Assembly (NCBI GenBank): GCA_002704145.1
Contig: PAFH01000014.1
Span: 23,122-50,206, forward strand
DNA from: Pelagibacteraceae bacterium
GTDB taxonomy: Bacteria; Pseudomonadota; Alphaproteobacteria; Pelagibacterales; Pelagibacteraceae
Reading direction: 5' to 3'
DNA: 27,085 nucleotides
Shown here: one piece after another, positions 9,475 through 16,792 of the stretch
Position numbering within the stretch: the stretch's first letter is position 1
How the letters are laid out: the number at the start of each line of letters is the position of its first letter
Position numbers and translations under genes: made by a program
Notes under the pieces: generated by a model
Told to the model about the DNA's origin: nothing
The model's database searches: none
The model's input: only the letters and a program-made list of their open reading frames with translations

Positions 9475-9986
9475 TTTTTTCCTAAGGTTCTTTTTAGTTG
9501 ACTATAAGCCAATGTAATTTTTTTTAGTTTATCCTCGTATTTTTTATCTCCTTGATTTTTATCAGGATGATATTTTTTCACAAGACTTTTAAATTTTTTA
9601 TGTATTTCCTCCCATTTTGCCGCATCATTTAACTGCAAAACTTCAAGTGCGTCTCTATCAGTTTGAGAAATTTTTGTTTTTTTGAACTGTTTAAAATTTG
9701 AGCTTTTAAATATATTTAATTTATCGTCTAGAGCATTATTCCAAAGTATATTAAAAAAATTATCAGTGGAGCCGAAATTTTTTGTGGATTTATGCCAAGT
9801 TAAGTCAGATTTAATAAAAAATTCAATTTCTTGATCGTTCATATTTTCAAAATAATTCCAATTTTTATTAAATATCTTTATATGTTTAAGACAAAGCAGC
9901 CTGTATTTTTTACTATTATCTCTTTCTACTGGTGCTTTATATGCTCCAATTTCATTACAATTATCCCAATCGCAAATTATTTTCAT
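9471..9986 (-). CDS. J-domain (DnaJ-like) co-chaperone linked to CobS
   Basis: The 171-residue protein has a C-terminal J domain (about residues 110-168) with the essential HPD tripeptide in KKYHPDKNQGDKKYEDKLKKI (140-142), which stimulates Hsp70 ATPase. The G/F and zinc-finger domains of true DnaJ are absent. The N-terminus has C5-x4-C10 and C32-x2-H35, a possible small metal-binding site, followed by a helical linker. A J-domain protein of this shape directly upstream of cobS is common in alphaproteobacteria. It overlaps cobS by 4 bases and is divergent from bolA. Its partner Hsp70 and its target (CobS/CobT ring or other) are unknown. Confidence 0.85.
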   Translation of the reverse strand: MKIICDWDNCNEIGAYKAPVERDNSKKYRLLCLKHIKIFNKNWNYFENMNDQEIEFFIKSDLTWHKSTKNFGSTDNFFNILWNNALDDKLNIFKSSNFKQFKKTKISQTDRDALEVLQLNDAAKWEEIHKKFKSLVKKYHPDKNQGDKKYEDKLKKITLAYSQLKRTLGKK

Positions 9987-10002
9987 ATAAGAATTATTTC
10001 TA

Positions 10003-10008
10003 TATAAT
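10003..10008 (+). promoter_or_regulatory. Possible -10 box for bolA
   Basis: A consensus TATAAT lies 14 bases before the bolA ATG, in the 35-base divergent gap between the J-domain gene and bolA. I see no convincing -35 element at the right distance, so the call is weak. Confidence 0.35.
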
Positions 10009-10021
10009 AGTTTTAACTTAA

Positions 10022-10276
10022 ATGGAAAGTTATTTTAAAGATATAGAAAAAAGATTGAAACAAAAAATTTCTTTTGAAAAATTAGAAATCATTGATAATT
10101 CTTTAAAACATAAAGGACATAAATTTTTTACTAAAGACAAATACCATCTAAAATTAAAAATAAAATCTACAAATTTAAAATTAATTAATAAAATTAGTGC
10201 TCATAAATTAATAATCGATGTTCTAAAGGAAGACCTTAAAAAAAAAATACATGCTTTAGAAATTAATATTTATTAA
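10022..10276 (+). CDS. BolA-family protein
   Basis: This 84-residue protein fits the BolA family of small class II KH-like proteins that act with monothiol glutaredoxins in iron-sulfur cluster handling and regulation. The pattern is seen as a DNSLKHKGH segment (the D-x-S-x-x-H-x-GH motif), a lysine-rich beta strand (KYHLKLKIKSTNLKLINKISAHKLI) and the terminal helix ending KKKIHALEINIY, which holds the IHAL signature. The length is normal. The 3' end overlaps the convergent aroB end by 14 bases. A neighbouring glutaredoxin is not present. The BolA fold is well supported, but which subgroup it belongs to is not. Confidence 0.88.
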   Translation: MESYFKDIEKRLKQKISFEKLEIIDNSLKHKGHKFFTKDKYHLKLKIKSTNLKLINKISAHKLIIDVLKEDLKKKIHALEINIY

Positions 10277-11093
10277 AATTACTTATATATTTTTTCAATT
10301 GAATTATTGTAATTTTATTTTTATTGGGTGGGGCAGTTTTACCAATTTTTCTTATTAGAATAAAATTAATTTTCTCATCATCGTTTTTCTTATCATTTTT
10401 AACGTATGGAACTAATTTTTTTATATTCTTTATATTTAGATATTTTTCAAAGGTATAAAAAAGATTATTTTGATTATAAATTTTTTCTAAATCTTTTAAA
10501 GTTTTTAAGGTACATATTTTTTTTACTAATGATAATTTTGTTTCAATCATCATTCCTGATAAAACAGCCTCACCATGAGTTACATTTTTTGAATAATTGT
10601 TTTTAACTTCAATCGCATGGGCAAAAGTATGACCAAAATTAAGAGTCATTCTTAAATTTTTCTCATTTACATCCTTGTTGACAAAAAATAATTTTATCTC
10701 ACAACTTTTTTTTATCGCATATATTAATTTTTTTTGGTTTTTTAAAAAAATATGTTTAGAATTTAATTTTAACCAATTAAAAAATTTATTATCCTTAATC
10801 AAAGCATGTTTTAAAATTTCAGCATATCCACAAACCATTTCTTTTTTACTTAAACTTTTTAAAAAAGAAGTGTCGCTTATTACTAGTCTTGGTTGAGAAA
10901 AAGTTCCAATTAAATTTTTCCCCTGCTTGGTGTTTACTCCAGTTTTACCTCCAATTGCCGCGTCTACCTGCGCTAATAATGTCGTTGGAATACTTATAAA
11001 ATTAATTCCTCTTTTAAAGATGCTAGCTGCAAAAGCGCTTACATCTCCTGTAATACCACCTCCAATACCAATAATTAAGTCAGACCTATTAAA
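10263..11093 (-). CDS. aroB: 3-Dehydroquinate synthase, C-terminal part (frameshift-broken gene)
   Basis: This frame, open from the break at about 11093, holds most of the catalytic region of AroB, the NAD- and metal-dependent enzyme that turns DAHP into 3-dehydroquinate at step 2 of the shikimate pathway. It reads FNRSDLIIGIGGGITGDV (dinucleotide-binding GGG...D), IPTTLLAQVDAAIGGKTGVN, GYAEILKHALI, NFGHTFAHAIE and THGEAVLSGM, the last two holding metal-ligand histidines. The first ATG in this frame (10838, MVCGYAEI) lies inside the domain and is not a true start. The family N-terminus is in another frame upstream (11075-11374). The end converges on bolA with a 14-base overlap. Confidence 0.88.
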   Translation of the reverse strand, partial: FNRSDLIIGIGGGITGDVSAFAASIFKRGINFISIPTTLLAQVDAAIGGKTGVNTKQGKNLIGTFSQPRLVISDTSFLKSLSKKEMVCGYAEILKHALIKDNKFFNWLKLNSKHIFLKNQKKLIYAIKKSCEIKLFFVNKDVNEKNLRMTLNFGHTFAHAIEVKNNYSKNVTHGEAVLSGMMIETKLSLVKKICTLKTLKDLEKIYNQNNLFYTFEKYLNIKNIKKLVPYVKNDKKNDDEKINFILIRKIGKTAPPNKNKITIIQLKKYISNFNKY

Positions 11094-11374
11094 TTTTTTT
11101 TTAGAAGCTTATCTAATAAATCAAAAACTTGTTTTGTAGATTTTGTTTTTTCATTAGCTATAAAATTAAATGTGTGAACTTCATATTTAATTAAAATTTT
11201 ATTTAAAATTCTTTTGTATGTATTGGGAACTCCTTTATCAAAAATTAAAGCTATTTTTCTTGTCTTTGGACAAAGAGCCTTAATTTTAGTTGGTAATAAA
11301 TTCAATATTTTATTACCGATCAATATAGAATAATTTGTCTTTAAATTTTTATATTTAATTACATTTACTTTCAT
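11075..11374 (-). CDS. aroB: 3-Dehydroquinate synthase, N-terminal part (frameshift-broken gene)
   Basis: These 99 codons encode the N-terminal Rossmann-like part of AroB, with YSILIGNKILNLLP, KIALIFDKGVPNTY and FNFIANEKTKSTKQVFDLLDKL (the E-x-x-K motif). After KLLKK the frame drifts into NLIGLT and stops. The family sequence (KFNRSDLIIGIGGG) follows in the next frame. The break is the nine-T run at 11094-11102 on the plus strand; ten would restore one ORF of about 370 residues, the normal AroB length. The start overlaps the end of aroK by 20 bases, giving an aroK-aroB operon as in many alphaproteobacteria. Confidence 0.85.
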   Translation of the reverse strand: MKVNVIKYKNLKTNYSILIGNKILNLLPTKIKALCPKTRKIALIFDKGVPNTYKRILNKILIKYEVHTFNFIANEKTKSTKQVFDLLDKLLKKNLIGLT

Positions 11375-11870
11375 ATAATTTTATTATCTTATTTTCTAAA
11401 TTGACCGTATCTTCTGTATTACACTTTATTTTAAAATCGGATTTATTATAAAATTTCTTTCTTTCCGAGTATATTCTATTTACTGACTGTTCAATATTAT
11501 CTTGACTTAGCAGAGGTCTTTTTTTAACTTTTTTTAATCTTTTTATCAATATTTCTAATTTTAAGTCTAACCAAAAGCTTACCGAAGTATCTTTTATTTC
11601 TTTTCTAATAGATCTATTTAAAAAAGCACCTCCACCCAATGCTATAACGGATGAACTCCGGCTCAGTTGCTCAATACAAACTTTTTTCTCTATTTTTCTA
11701 AAATAATCTTCACCTTTTAATTCAAATATTTCTTGGATTCCCTTTTTCTCTCTCTTTTCAATTAATTGATCAATATCAATAAATTTGAGTTTGAGCTTTC
11801 TTGCCAATTTTTTACCCACTGTTGATTTACCAACACCCATCATACCAGTTAATACAAGGTTTTTTTTCAA
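11355..11870 (-). CDS. aroK: Shikimate kinase
   Basis: The 171-residue P-loop kinase phosphorylates shikimate at the 3-hydroxyl using ATP. The Walker A motif is GMMGVGKSTVG (residues 8-18). FIDIDQLIEK carries the substrate-binding aspartate pattern (D-x-D). The core continues with IQEIFELKGEDYFRKIE (F-x-x-x-GE-x-x-FR) and VIALGGGAF, the conserved GGG shikimate-binding loop. The lid region KKRPLL has the conserved RPLL. The length is normal. It begins the aroK-aroB operon and overlaps aroB by 20 bases. The 73-base gap before it faces the divergent small membrane protein gene. Confidence 0.95.
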   Translation of the reverse strand: MKKNLVLTGMMGVGKSTVGKKLARKLKLKFIDIDQLIEKREKKGIQEIFELKGEDYFRKIEKKVCIEQLSRSSSVIALGGGAFLNRSIRKEIKDTSVSFWLDLKLEILIKRLKKVKKRPLLSQDNIEQSVNRIYSERKKFYNKSDFKIKCNTEDTVNLENKIIKLYESKCN

Positions 11871-11943
11871 TTACCCCACCATTTTTAAATTTGATTTATC
11901 ATAAATATGTCTTATTTTTTGAGTTTAAATATATTTTTTTACT

Positions 11944-12126
11944 ATGCAACTTAAATACAATCGACAGCAAAGCATTGGAAGCTCTATAGCTAAAATTTTA
12001 ATAAAAATGATTTTAGTTGTAGTTATTCTGATTGTAGCAATTTTCTTAATTGAAAAAATAAATTTTCCAAGTCCTAAGCAAAATTATAAAATTGATGTAA
12101 GTAATGAAATTAATAAGCTTAAATAA
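11944..12126 (+). CDS. Small single-span membrane protein, unknown function
   Basis: This 60-residue ORF has a short basic N-terminus (MQLKYNRQQSIGSSIAKILIK), one strongly hydrophobic helix of about 20 residues (MILVVVILIVAIFLIE) and a short polar tail ending NEINKLK. The shape suggests an inner-membrane protein with its C-terminus in the periplasm. It overlaps the following exported-protein gene by 23 bases in another frame, so the two are probably translated together and may act together. I do not recognise the family. Confidence 0.6.
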   Translation: MQLKYNRQQSIGSSIAKILIKMILVVVILIVAIFLIEKINFPSPKQNYKIDVSNEINKLK

Positions 12127-13837
12127 ATATATCAGCTTATTAATATTATTTTTGTGTTTTAACCAACTAAACGCAGAAGAGGAAATTGATATATGGAACA
12201 AGGACAAAATCAAAGATAACGAAGTTGAAAAAAACATTGAAAACAACGAAACAAATTTTAAATCAAAAATTGATATTAATTCTACATTTGAAAGCAATAT
12301 TGAAATAGAAAATAATATTTCACAAAATTCTCAAGAAGTAAAAATTTTTGGAATACTTGATCCAGAAGAAAATAATTTTAATTTAAATATGTGGTCTACT
12401 TCTGATGCAGAAGACGTTAGATCAAGTATTAAAAGAATAAACAAGATTCAACTTTCAAACACCGCTACTCAAATTTTTGAAAATACGATCTTATCAATTG
12501 CTTACCCTCCAAGAGGAATGGAAAATGAGGAGTTTGTTAGTCTAAAAACAAAATGGATGATAGACAATAAAAGAGTAGATCTAATTGAAAAATTTTTAAA
12601 ACAAAATAAAACTTTTCCTAGTAAAAAAAAATTAATTCAATATTTAGTTGATAGCAATATTGCTAAGGCAAATATAAAAGAAGGATGTAATAAAATTAAC
12701 TTTTTGGACAAAGATTTGAAAGATCGTTATTTAGAAAAGTTTAAAATTTATTGTTTGGTTTTTAATAAGAAAAAAAATGAAGCTCAATTACAACTTGATA
12801 TTTTAAGAGAAGAAAATCAGTCAGATAAGTTTTTTGACGATAAAATTAATTTTTTATTAGGCGTGACTGATAAAACATCATCAAAAATAAGAGAAGATAG
12901 TTTGCTTAATTTTTATTTATCTAGTGTAACGATATCAAACTTTTCTTATGAGCCAAAAACCAAGACCAAAAAGATAATTTGGGAATATCTTAACGCTGCT
13001 AATTTAATTCAATTAGAAGACAACAGAGATAAAGAAAAACTTAAAAATCTTGAATTTGCAGCAAATCAAGATCAATTTGATAAAAAGAAAATCTTTGATA
13101 TTTATTCTAGAATTTCTTTTGATCTTAATACCTTAATAAAAGCAGAAGATGTATACCAAACTTTTGATAGTATTGATGCAAGAGCTTTAATCTACCAAAA
13201 ATTTTTGCTTTCAGATAATGAAGAAAATAAAATTAAACTTTTAATTTTACTTAAAGATTTATTTAAAAAAGATAAAATTTCTAACATTTTTACCAGAGAA
13301 TTAAGCGACAGACTCAAAGAAATAGATATGGACAATGTCTCCGAATCTTATAGTGAAGTAGTTAATAAAAATATAATAATAGAGGAGGAATTTAATCAAG
13401 GTAAAATTAAATTTGATGACAAAATATTACATAGATCAAAACTTATAAGATACTTTAGAGATGAGATAGATCAAAAAAGAGCTCAAAAAGACCTTTTTAA
13501 AATATATAAAAAAATTAAAAAAAATAGAAAATATTTTTTTTCAGCTAAAGATTTAGCTTTAGTAGAATCATTAGCGAGTGATGGTTTTGAGATTCCAAAA
13601 GAGTTGAATTATAAGGAAATATCAAAACAATATAATATACCCTCAAACTTACTAAAGTTAAGCACCACTGAAGAATCAGCATTTTTAACTTTAAAGTTAG
13701 TTGAAATAATTGGAGAAGACGAAGCCTACGATTTAGATCCGGAGACAATATATTTTATAATACATCTTTTAAATCAAAATAATTTAAAAAAAATAAGGAA
13801 TGAAATTTTGATTTCAGCACTACCTGAAAGAACTTAA
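12104..13837 (+). CDS. Exported protein of unknown function, helical-repeat-like
   Basis: The 577-residue product begins with a classical signal peptide (KLISLNKYISLLILFLCFNQLNA, likely cut after residue 24, A-E-E), so it should be periplasmic. The cysteine in the hydrophobic core is not in a good lipobox. A low-complexity Asn/Glu/Lys-rich stretch follows (residues 25-75). The rest is predicted mostly helical, with NLNMWSTSDAEDVRSSIKRI near residue 90, ENTILSIAYPPRG and many evenly spaced charged helices resembling a repeat solenoid. I recognise no enzyme motif. It overlaps the preceding small membrane protein gene by 23 bases and lies 17 bases before def. Conservation of this position would suggest an envelope role linked to that partner. 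Confidence 0.7.
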   Translation: MKLISLNKYISLLILFLCFNQLNAEEEIDIWNKDKIKDNEVEKNIENNETNFKSKIDINSTFESNIEIENNISQNSQEVKIFGILDPEENNFNLNMWSTSDAEDVRSSIKRINKIQLSNTATQIFENTILSIAYPPRGMENEEFVSLKTKWMIDNKRVDLIEKFLKQNKTFPSKKKLIQYLVDSNIAKANIKEGCNKINFLDKDLKDRYLEKFKIYCLVFNKKKNEAQLQLDILREENQSDKFFDDKINFLLGVTDKTSSKIREDSLLNFYLSSVTISNFSYEPKTKTKKIIWEYLNAANLIQLEDNRDKEKLKNLEFAANQDQFDKKKIFDIYSRISFDLNTLIKAEDVYQTFDSIDARALIYQKFLLSDNEENKIKLLILLKDLFKKDKISNIFTRELSDRLKEIDMDNVSESYSEVVNKNIIIEEEFNQGKIKFDDKILHRSKLIRYFRDEIDQKRAQKDLFKIYKKIKKNRKYFFSAKDLALVESLASDGFEIPKELNYKEISKQYNIPSNLLKLSTTEESAFLTLKLVEIIGEDEAYDLDPETIYFIIHLLNQNNLKKIRNEILISALPERT

Positions 13838-13854
13838 TTGTACGTATCTGAAAA

Positions 13855-14376
13855 ATGATTAAAAAAATTATAATTGAACCTGATCCTATTTTAAGAAAAA
13901 AATGTGAACCATTGGAAATTGTAGATGACGAAACAAAAAAGCTCATGGACGACATGCTTGAGACCATGTATGCAGCCCCAGGGATAGGTTTGGCAGCTGT
14001 ACAAGTTGGAATTTTAAAGAGGTTAGTGGTAATTGATATTTCTAAAGATGAAGAAAAGAAGACACCTTTATTTCTTGTTAATCCTTTAATAGTACAACAG
14101 TCTAAAAAAACCTCAGTATACGAAGAGGGTTGTTTATCTCTACCTGGCCAATTTGCTGAAATAGAAAGACCTGCAGAATGTACAATTAAATATATTGATT
14201 ATGAAGGTAAAGAAAAAGAATTAAAAGCTGATGGCCTTTTAGCAACTTGTATTCAGCATGAGGTAGATCATTTGAATGGAATATTATTTATTGATTATCT
14301 ATCAAAGCTTAAAAAAGATATGATCATAAAAAAGCTTGTTAAACAAAAAAAAGAAATTGAAAGAGTAATAGTCTAA
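13855..14376 (+). CDS. def: Peptide deformylase
   Basis: This 173-residue metalloenzyme removes the formyl group from nascent proteins. All three family motifs are present: GIGLAAVQVG (motif 1, residues 43-52), EEGCLSLPGQ (motif 2, the metal-binding Cys) and CIQHEVDHLNGILFID (motif 3, HEVDH with two metal-ligand His and the catalytic Glu). The length is normal for a type 1 enzyme. It lies 5 bases before fmt, and the two act at opposite ends of the same pathway. Confidence 0.97.
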   Translation: MIKKIIIEPDPILRKKCEPLEIVDDETKKLMDDMLETMYAAPGIGLAAVQVGILKRLVVIDISKDEEKKTPLFLVNPLIVQQSKKTSVYEEGCLSLPGQFAEIERPAECTIKYIDYEGKEKELKADGLLATCIQHEVDHLNGILFIDYLSKLKKDMIIKKLVKQKKEIERVIV

Positions 14377-14381
14377 ATTAA

Positions 14382-15302
14382 ATGTTGCAAAAAATTGTTT
14401 TTATGGGGACACCTGAGTTCTCAGTCCCAACTTTAGAGTCTTTAATAAATTCTAATCATAAAGTTTTAACGGTTTATTCTCAGCCTGCGAGAAGGGCAAA
14501 GCGTGGTCAAAAAATAATACCTTCTAGTATTGAGAATTTTGCAAGAGCACATTCGTTAAATTTAAGGACTCCTATTTTTTTAGATGATGATGAAGAATAT
14601 AATTATTTAAAAAAATTAAAACCAGATATAGTGGTTGTAGTAGCTTATGGAAAGATCATTCCAAAAAGATTTTTAAATCTTTCAAAATTTGGATTTATCA
14701 ACGCACATGCTTCATTACTTCCCAAATGGAGAGGTGCCGCACCTATTCAAAGATCAATTATGAATTTAGATACTCAAACGGGAGTGAGTATCATGAAAAT
14801 AGTGGAGGCTTTAGACGCTGGTCCAGTAATGCATCAAGATAAAATTCAAATTAATGAAAAAATAGATACTCTTACTTTATCAAAAGTTCTATCTAAACTA
14901 AGTGCTAATTCAATTATCAATGCGATAGATAAAATAGAAAAAGGAGAAGCGAAATTTCAAGAACAAAATCATAAAAAAGCAACTTATGCAAAAAAAATTT
15001 CAAAACTGGAGGGAAAAATTAATTGGAATCAAGAAGCAAAAAAAGTTTTAGCTATAATTAATGGATTAAATCCAAATCCAGGAGCTTGGTTTGAGTATAA
15101 AAATGAGAGATTTAAATTATGGAGAGCAGAAATAGTAAATAAAAATGGTGATGCAGGAAAAGTTATAGATGATCAAATTACAATAGCTTGCAAGACACAA
15201 TCTATAAGGATTCTTGAAATTCAAAAGGAGGGAAAAAGCAGACAGACATCGGATCAATTTTTACTTGGTAACAAGTTAAAAAAGGATGAGATTACAAATT
15301 AA
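14382..15302 (+). CDS. fmt: Methionyl-tRNA formyltransferase
   Basis: The 306-residue enzyme formylates initiator Met-tRNA with 10-formyltetrahydrofolate. The N-terminal hydrolase-like domain starts MLQKIVFMGTPEFSVPTLESL. It includes VVVAYGKIIPKRFL and the catalytic signature FINAHASLLPKWRGAAPIQ (Asn-His pair), then TGVSIMKIVEALDAGPVM (D at the active site). A C-terminal tRNA-binding beta-barrel follows (SKLEGKINWNQEAKKVLAIINGLNPNPGAW). The length is standard. Its TAA shares one base with the truA ATG (TAATG), so the two are likely coupled. Confidence 0.97.
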   Translation: MLQKIVFMGTPEFSVPTLESLINSNHKVLTVYSQPARRAKRGQKIIPSSIENFARAHSLNLRTPIFLDDDEEYNYLKKLKPDIVVVVAYGKIIPKRFLNLSKFGFINAHASLLPKWRGAAPIQRSIMNLDTQTGVSIMKIVEALDAGPVMHQDKIQINEKIDTLTLSKVLSKLSANSIINAIDKIEKGEAKFQEQNHKKATYAKKISKLEGKINWNQEAKKVLAIINGLNPNPGAWFEYKNERFKLWRAEIVNKNGDAGKVIDDQITIACKTQSIRILEIQKEGKSRQTSDQFLLGNKLKKDEITN

Positions 15303-16042
15303 TGTTTACTTATCAAATAACTATTGAGTACCTGGGAACAAATTTTGTGGGTTGGCAAGTTCAGAAAAATGGACTTTCTGTTCAAGAGATTTTAGAAAAA
15401 TCTTTATCTAAGTATTTAAAAGATAATATTAGAGTTGTAGGCTCAGGTCGTACAGATGCAGGTGTTCATGCTAGTGAACAGTCGGCACATTTTAAAACGA
15501 AATATAAAATAATTGATAAAAATAATTTTTTAAATTCAATAAATTTTTTCTTAAGCAAATACCCAGTTGCTATTTTAGGACTAAAAAAAAGACAAAATGG
15601 ATTCCATGCTAGGCATAGCGCTATCGAGAGAACTTACAAATATTTTATAATTAACAGAAGTTCGTCTTTAGTGTTGGAAAAAAACAAAGCTTGGCATATC
15701 AAAAAAAAACTTGATGTTAAAATCATGAAAAAAGGAGCAAACATTTTAAAAGGTACACACAATTTTTCGACATTTAGAGCTTCATCCTGCCAGGCTAAAT
15801 CTCCAATCAAAACAATGAAAAATGCATCGGTAAAAAAAAATAAGCATAGTATTGTTTTGACTTTTAAGTCTAAGTCTTTTTTACAAAAACAAGTGCGATC
15901 TATGGTGGGCTCTTTAAAATACCTAGGGGAGGGAAAATGGAATTTAAATGATTTTAAAAAAGTATTCTTATCCAAAAAAAGGAAAATGTGCGCTCCTCCT
16001 GCTCCAGCATATGGCTTGTATCTCACTAAAATTAAATACTAA
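15302..16042 (+). CDS. truA: tRNA pseudouridine(38-40) synthase
   Basis: This 246-residue enzyme makes pseudouridine at positions 38, 39 and 40 of the tRNA anticodon stem-loop. The N-terminus (YQITIEYLGTNFVGWQVQ) and the catalytic loop GSGRTDAGVHASEQ with D52 as nucleophile are clear. Further matches are FHARHSAIERTYKY, GTHNFSTFRASSCQAKSPI and FLQKQVRSMVGSLKYLGEGKW. The C-terminus APAYGLYLTKIKY is the usual family end. It ends immediately beside the convergent glycosyltransferase end with no base between the two stop codons. Confidence 0.96.
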   Translation: MFTYQITIEYLGTNFVGWQVQKNGLSVQEILEKSLSKYLKDNIRVVGSGRTDAGVHASEQSAHFKTKYKIIDKNNFLNSINFFLSKYPVAILGLKKRQNGFHARHSAIERTYKYFIINRSSSLVLEKNKAWHIKKKLDVKIMKKGANILKGTHNFSTFRASSCQAKSPIKTMKNASVKKNKHSIVLTFKSKSFLQKQVRSMVGSLKYLGEGKWNLNDFKKVFLSKKRKMCAPPAPAYGLYLTKIKY

Positions 16043-16792
16043 TTATTTTAATCCGTATTTTTTTATTGAATTCAGAGATATGTTGAATAGAGAGTTCAAA
16101 TTCTCAAAAAAAGTTAATCTATTGTATTTATAGTTTATTATCCAAATCCAAAAAAAATTTTTTAATTTATTACTTTGTAAAGAGTTTTTCCTAATCCTAT
16201 ATTTAGTTAAATATTTTTTTAAACAATAAGCGAACTTAATTTTTTTTAAGATTTTACATTTAAAATGATAATCCTCACAAATTGCAGTATTAGTAAATTT
16301 TATACCTTTTGCTGATTTTCTTTTAATCATCATTGTGCTTGTAGCAATTGAAGTATTTTTTATAAAACTATTAAAATGGAATTTTATTGGAGGAATGATT
16401 TTTTTTGATTTAATTCCAAAAGTTTCATAGTAAGTGTAAGTGAAGTCGAAGTTGTTTTTTTTCATATATTCCAGTTGTAATTTCAATTTATTTTTCCCCC
16501 AAATATCATCCGAGTCTATAAATGCTAAGTATTTCGATTTCGATTTATTTATTGCAAAATTTCTACAATAGGCAGCACCTCTATTTTTTTTTTGCCAATA
16601 AATTTTAATTTTTTTTAATTTTTCGTATTTTTTTATCTTTTTTCTTGTTTCGATATTTGAAAAGTCGTCAATTATAATTAATCTCCAATTTGTAAAATTT
16701 TGATTTAGTACACTTTGAATAGTTTTATCTATAAATTCAAAACTATTATAATTTGGTAATATTATATCGATTTCTGTTTTTTTATTCTCCAC
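16043..16792 (-). CDS. Family 2 (GT-A) glycosyltransferase
   Basis: The 249-residue protein carries the GT-A nucleotide-sugar-binding fold. It has IDIILPNYNSFEFIDKTIQSVL (first strand and helix), LIIIDDFSNIET (D43 pattern), NRGAAYCRNFAINKSKSKY and the metal-binding FIDSDDIW (D93-x-D95-D96). An AICEDYHFKCKI stretch (ED, possible catalytic base) follows near residue 170. It is lysine/asparagine-rich, and the C-terminal half is not recognised. The acceptor is unknown; family members build surface polysaccharide or lipooligosaccharide. The start overlaps the SET-domain gene end by 31 bases. The gene sits at the end of the long rpmH operon, and it appears inserted between truA and dapE, which are neighbours in many alphaproteobacteria. 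Confidence 0.85.
   Translation of the reverse strand: MENKKTEIDIILPNYNSFEFIDKTIQSVLNQNFTNWRLIIIDDFSNIETRKKIKKYEKLKKIKIYWQKKNRGAAYCRNFAINKSKSKYLAFIDSDDIWGKNKLKLQLEYMKKNNFDFTYTYYETFGIKSKKIIPPIKFHFNSFIKNTSIATSTMMIKRKSAKGIKFTNTAICEDYHFKCKILKKIKFAYCLKKYLTKYRIRKNSLQSNKLKNFFWIWIINYKYNRLTFFENLNSLFNISLNSIKKYGLK

Noticed and set aside
12046..12297. 83-residue hydrophobic minus-strand ORF (12046-12297)
   Set aside because: Hydrophobicity arises from the reverse complement of Lys/Asn/Glu-rich codons of the plus-strand genes; no other support.
15634..16026. 130-residue minus-strand ORF opposite truA
   Set aside because: truA is unmistakable on the other strand; the ORF has unstructured composition and no family features.
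16030..16060. Terminator between convergent truA and glycosyltransferase
   Set aside because: The stop codons abut and I see no stable hairpin followed by a T-run.
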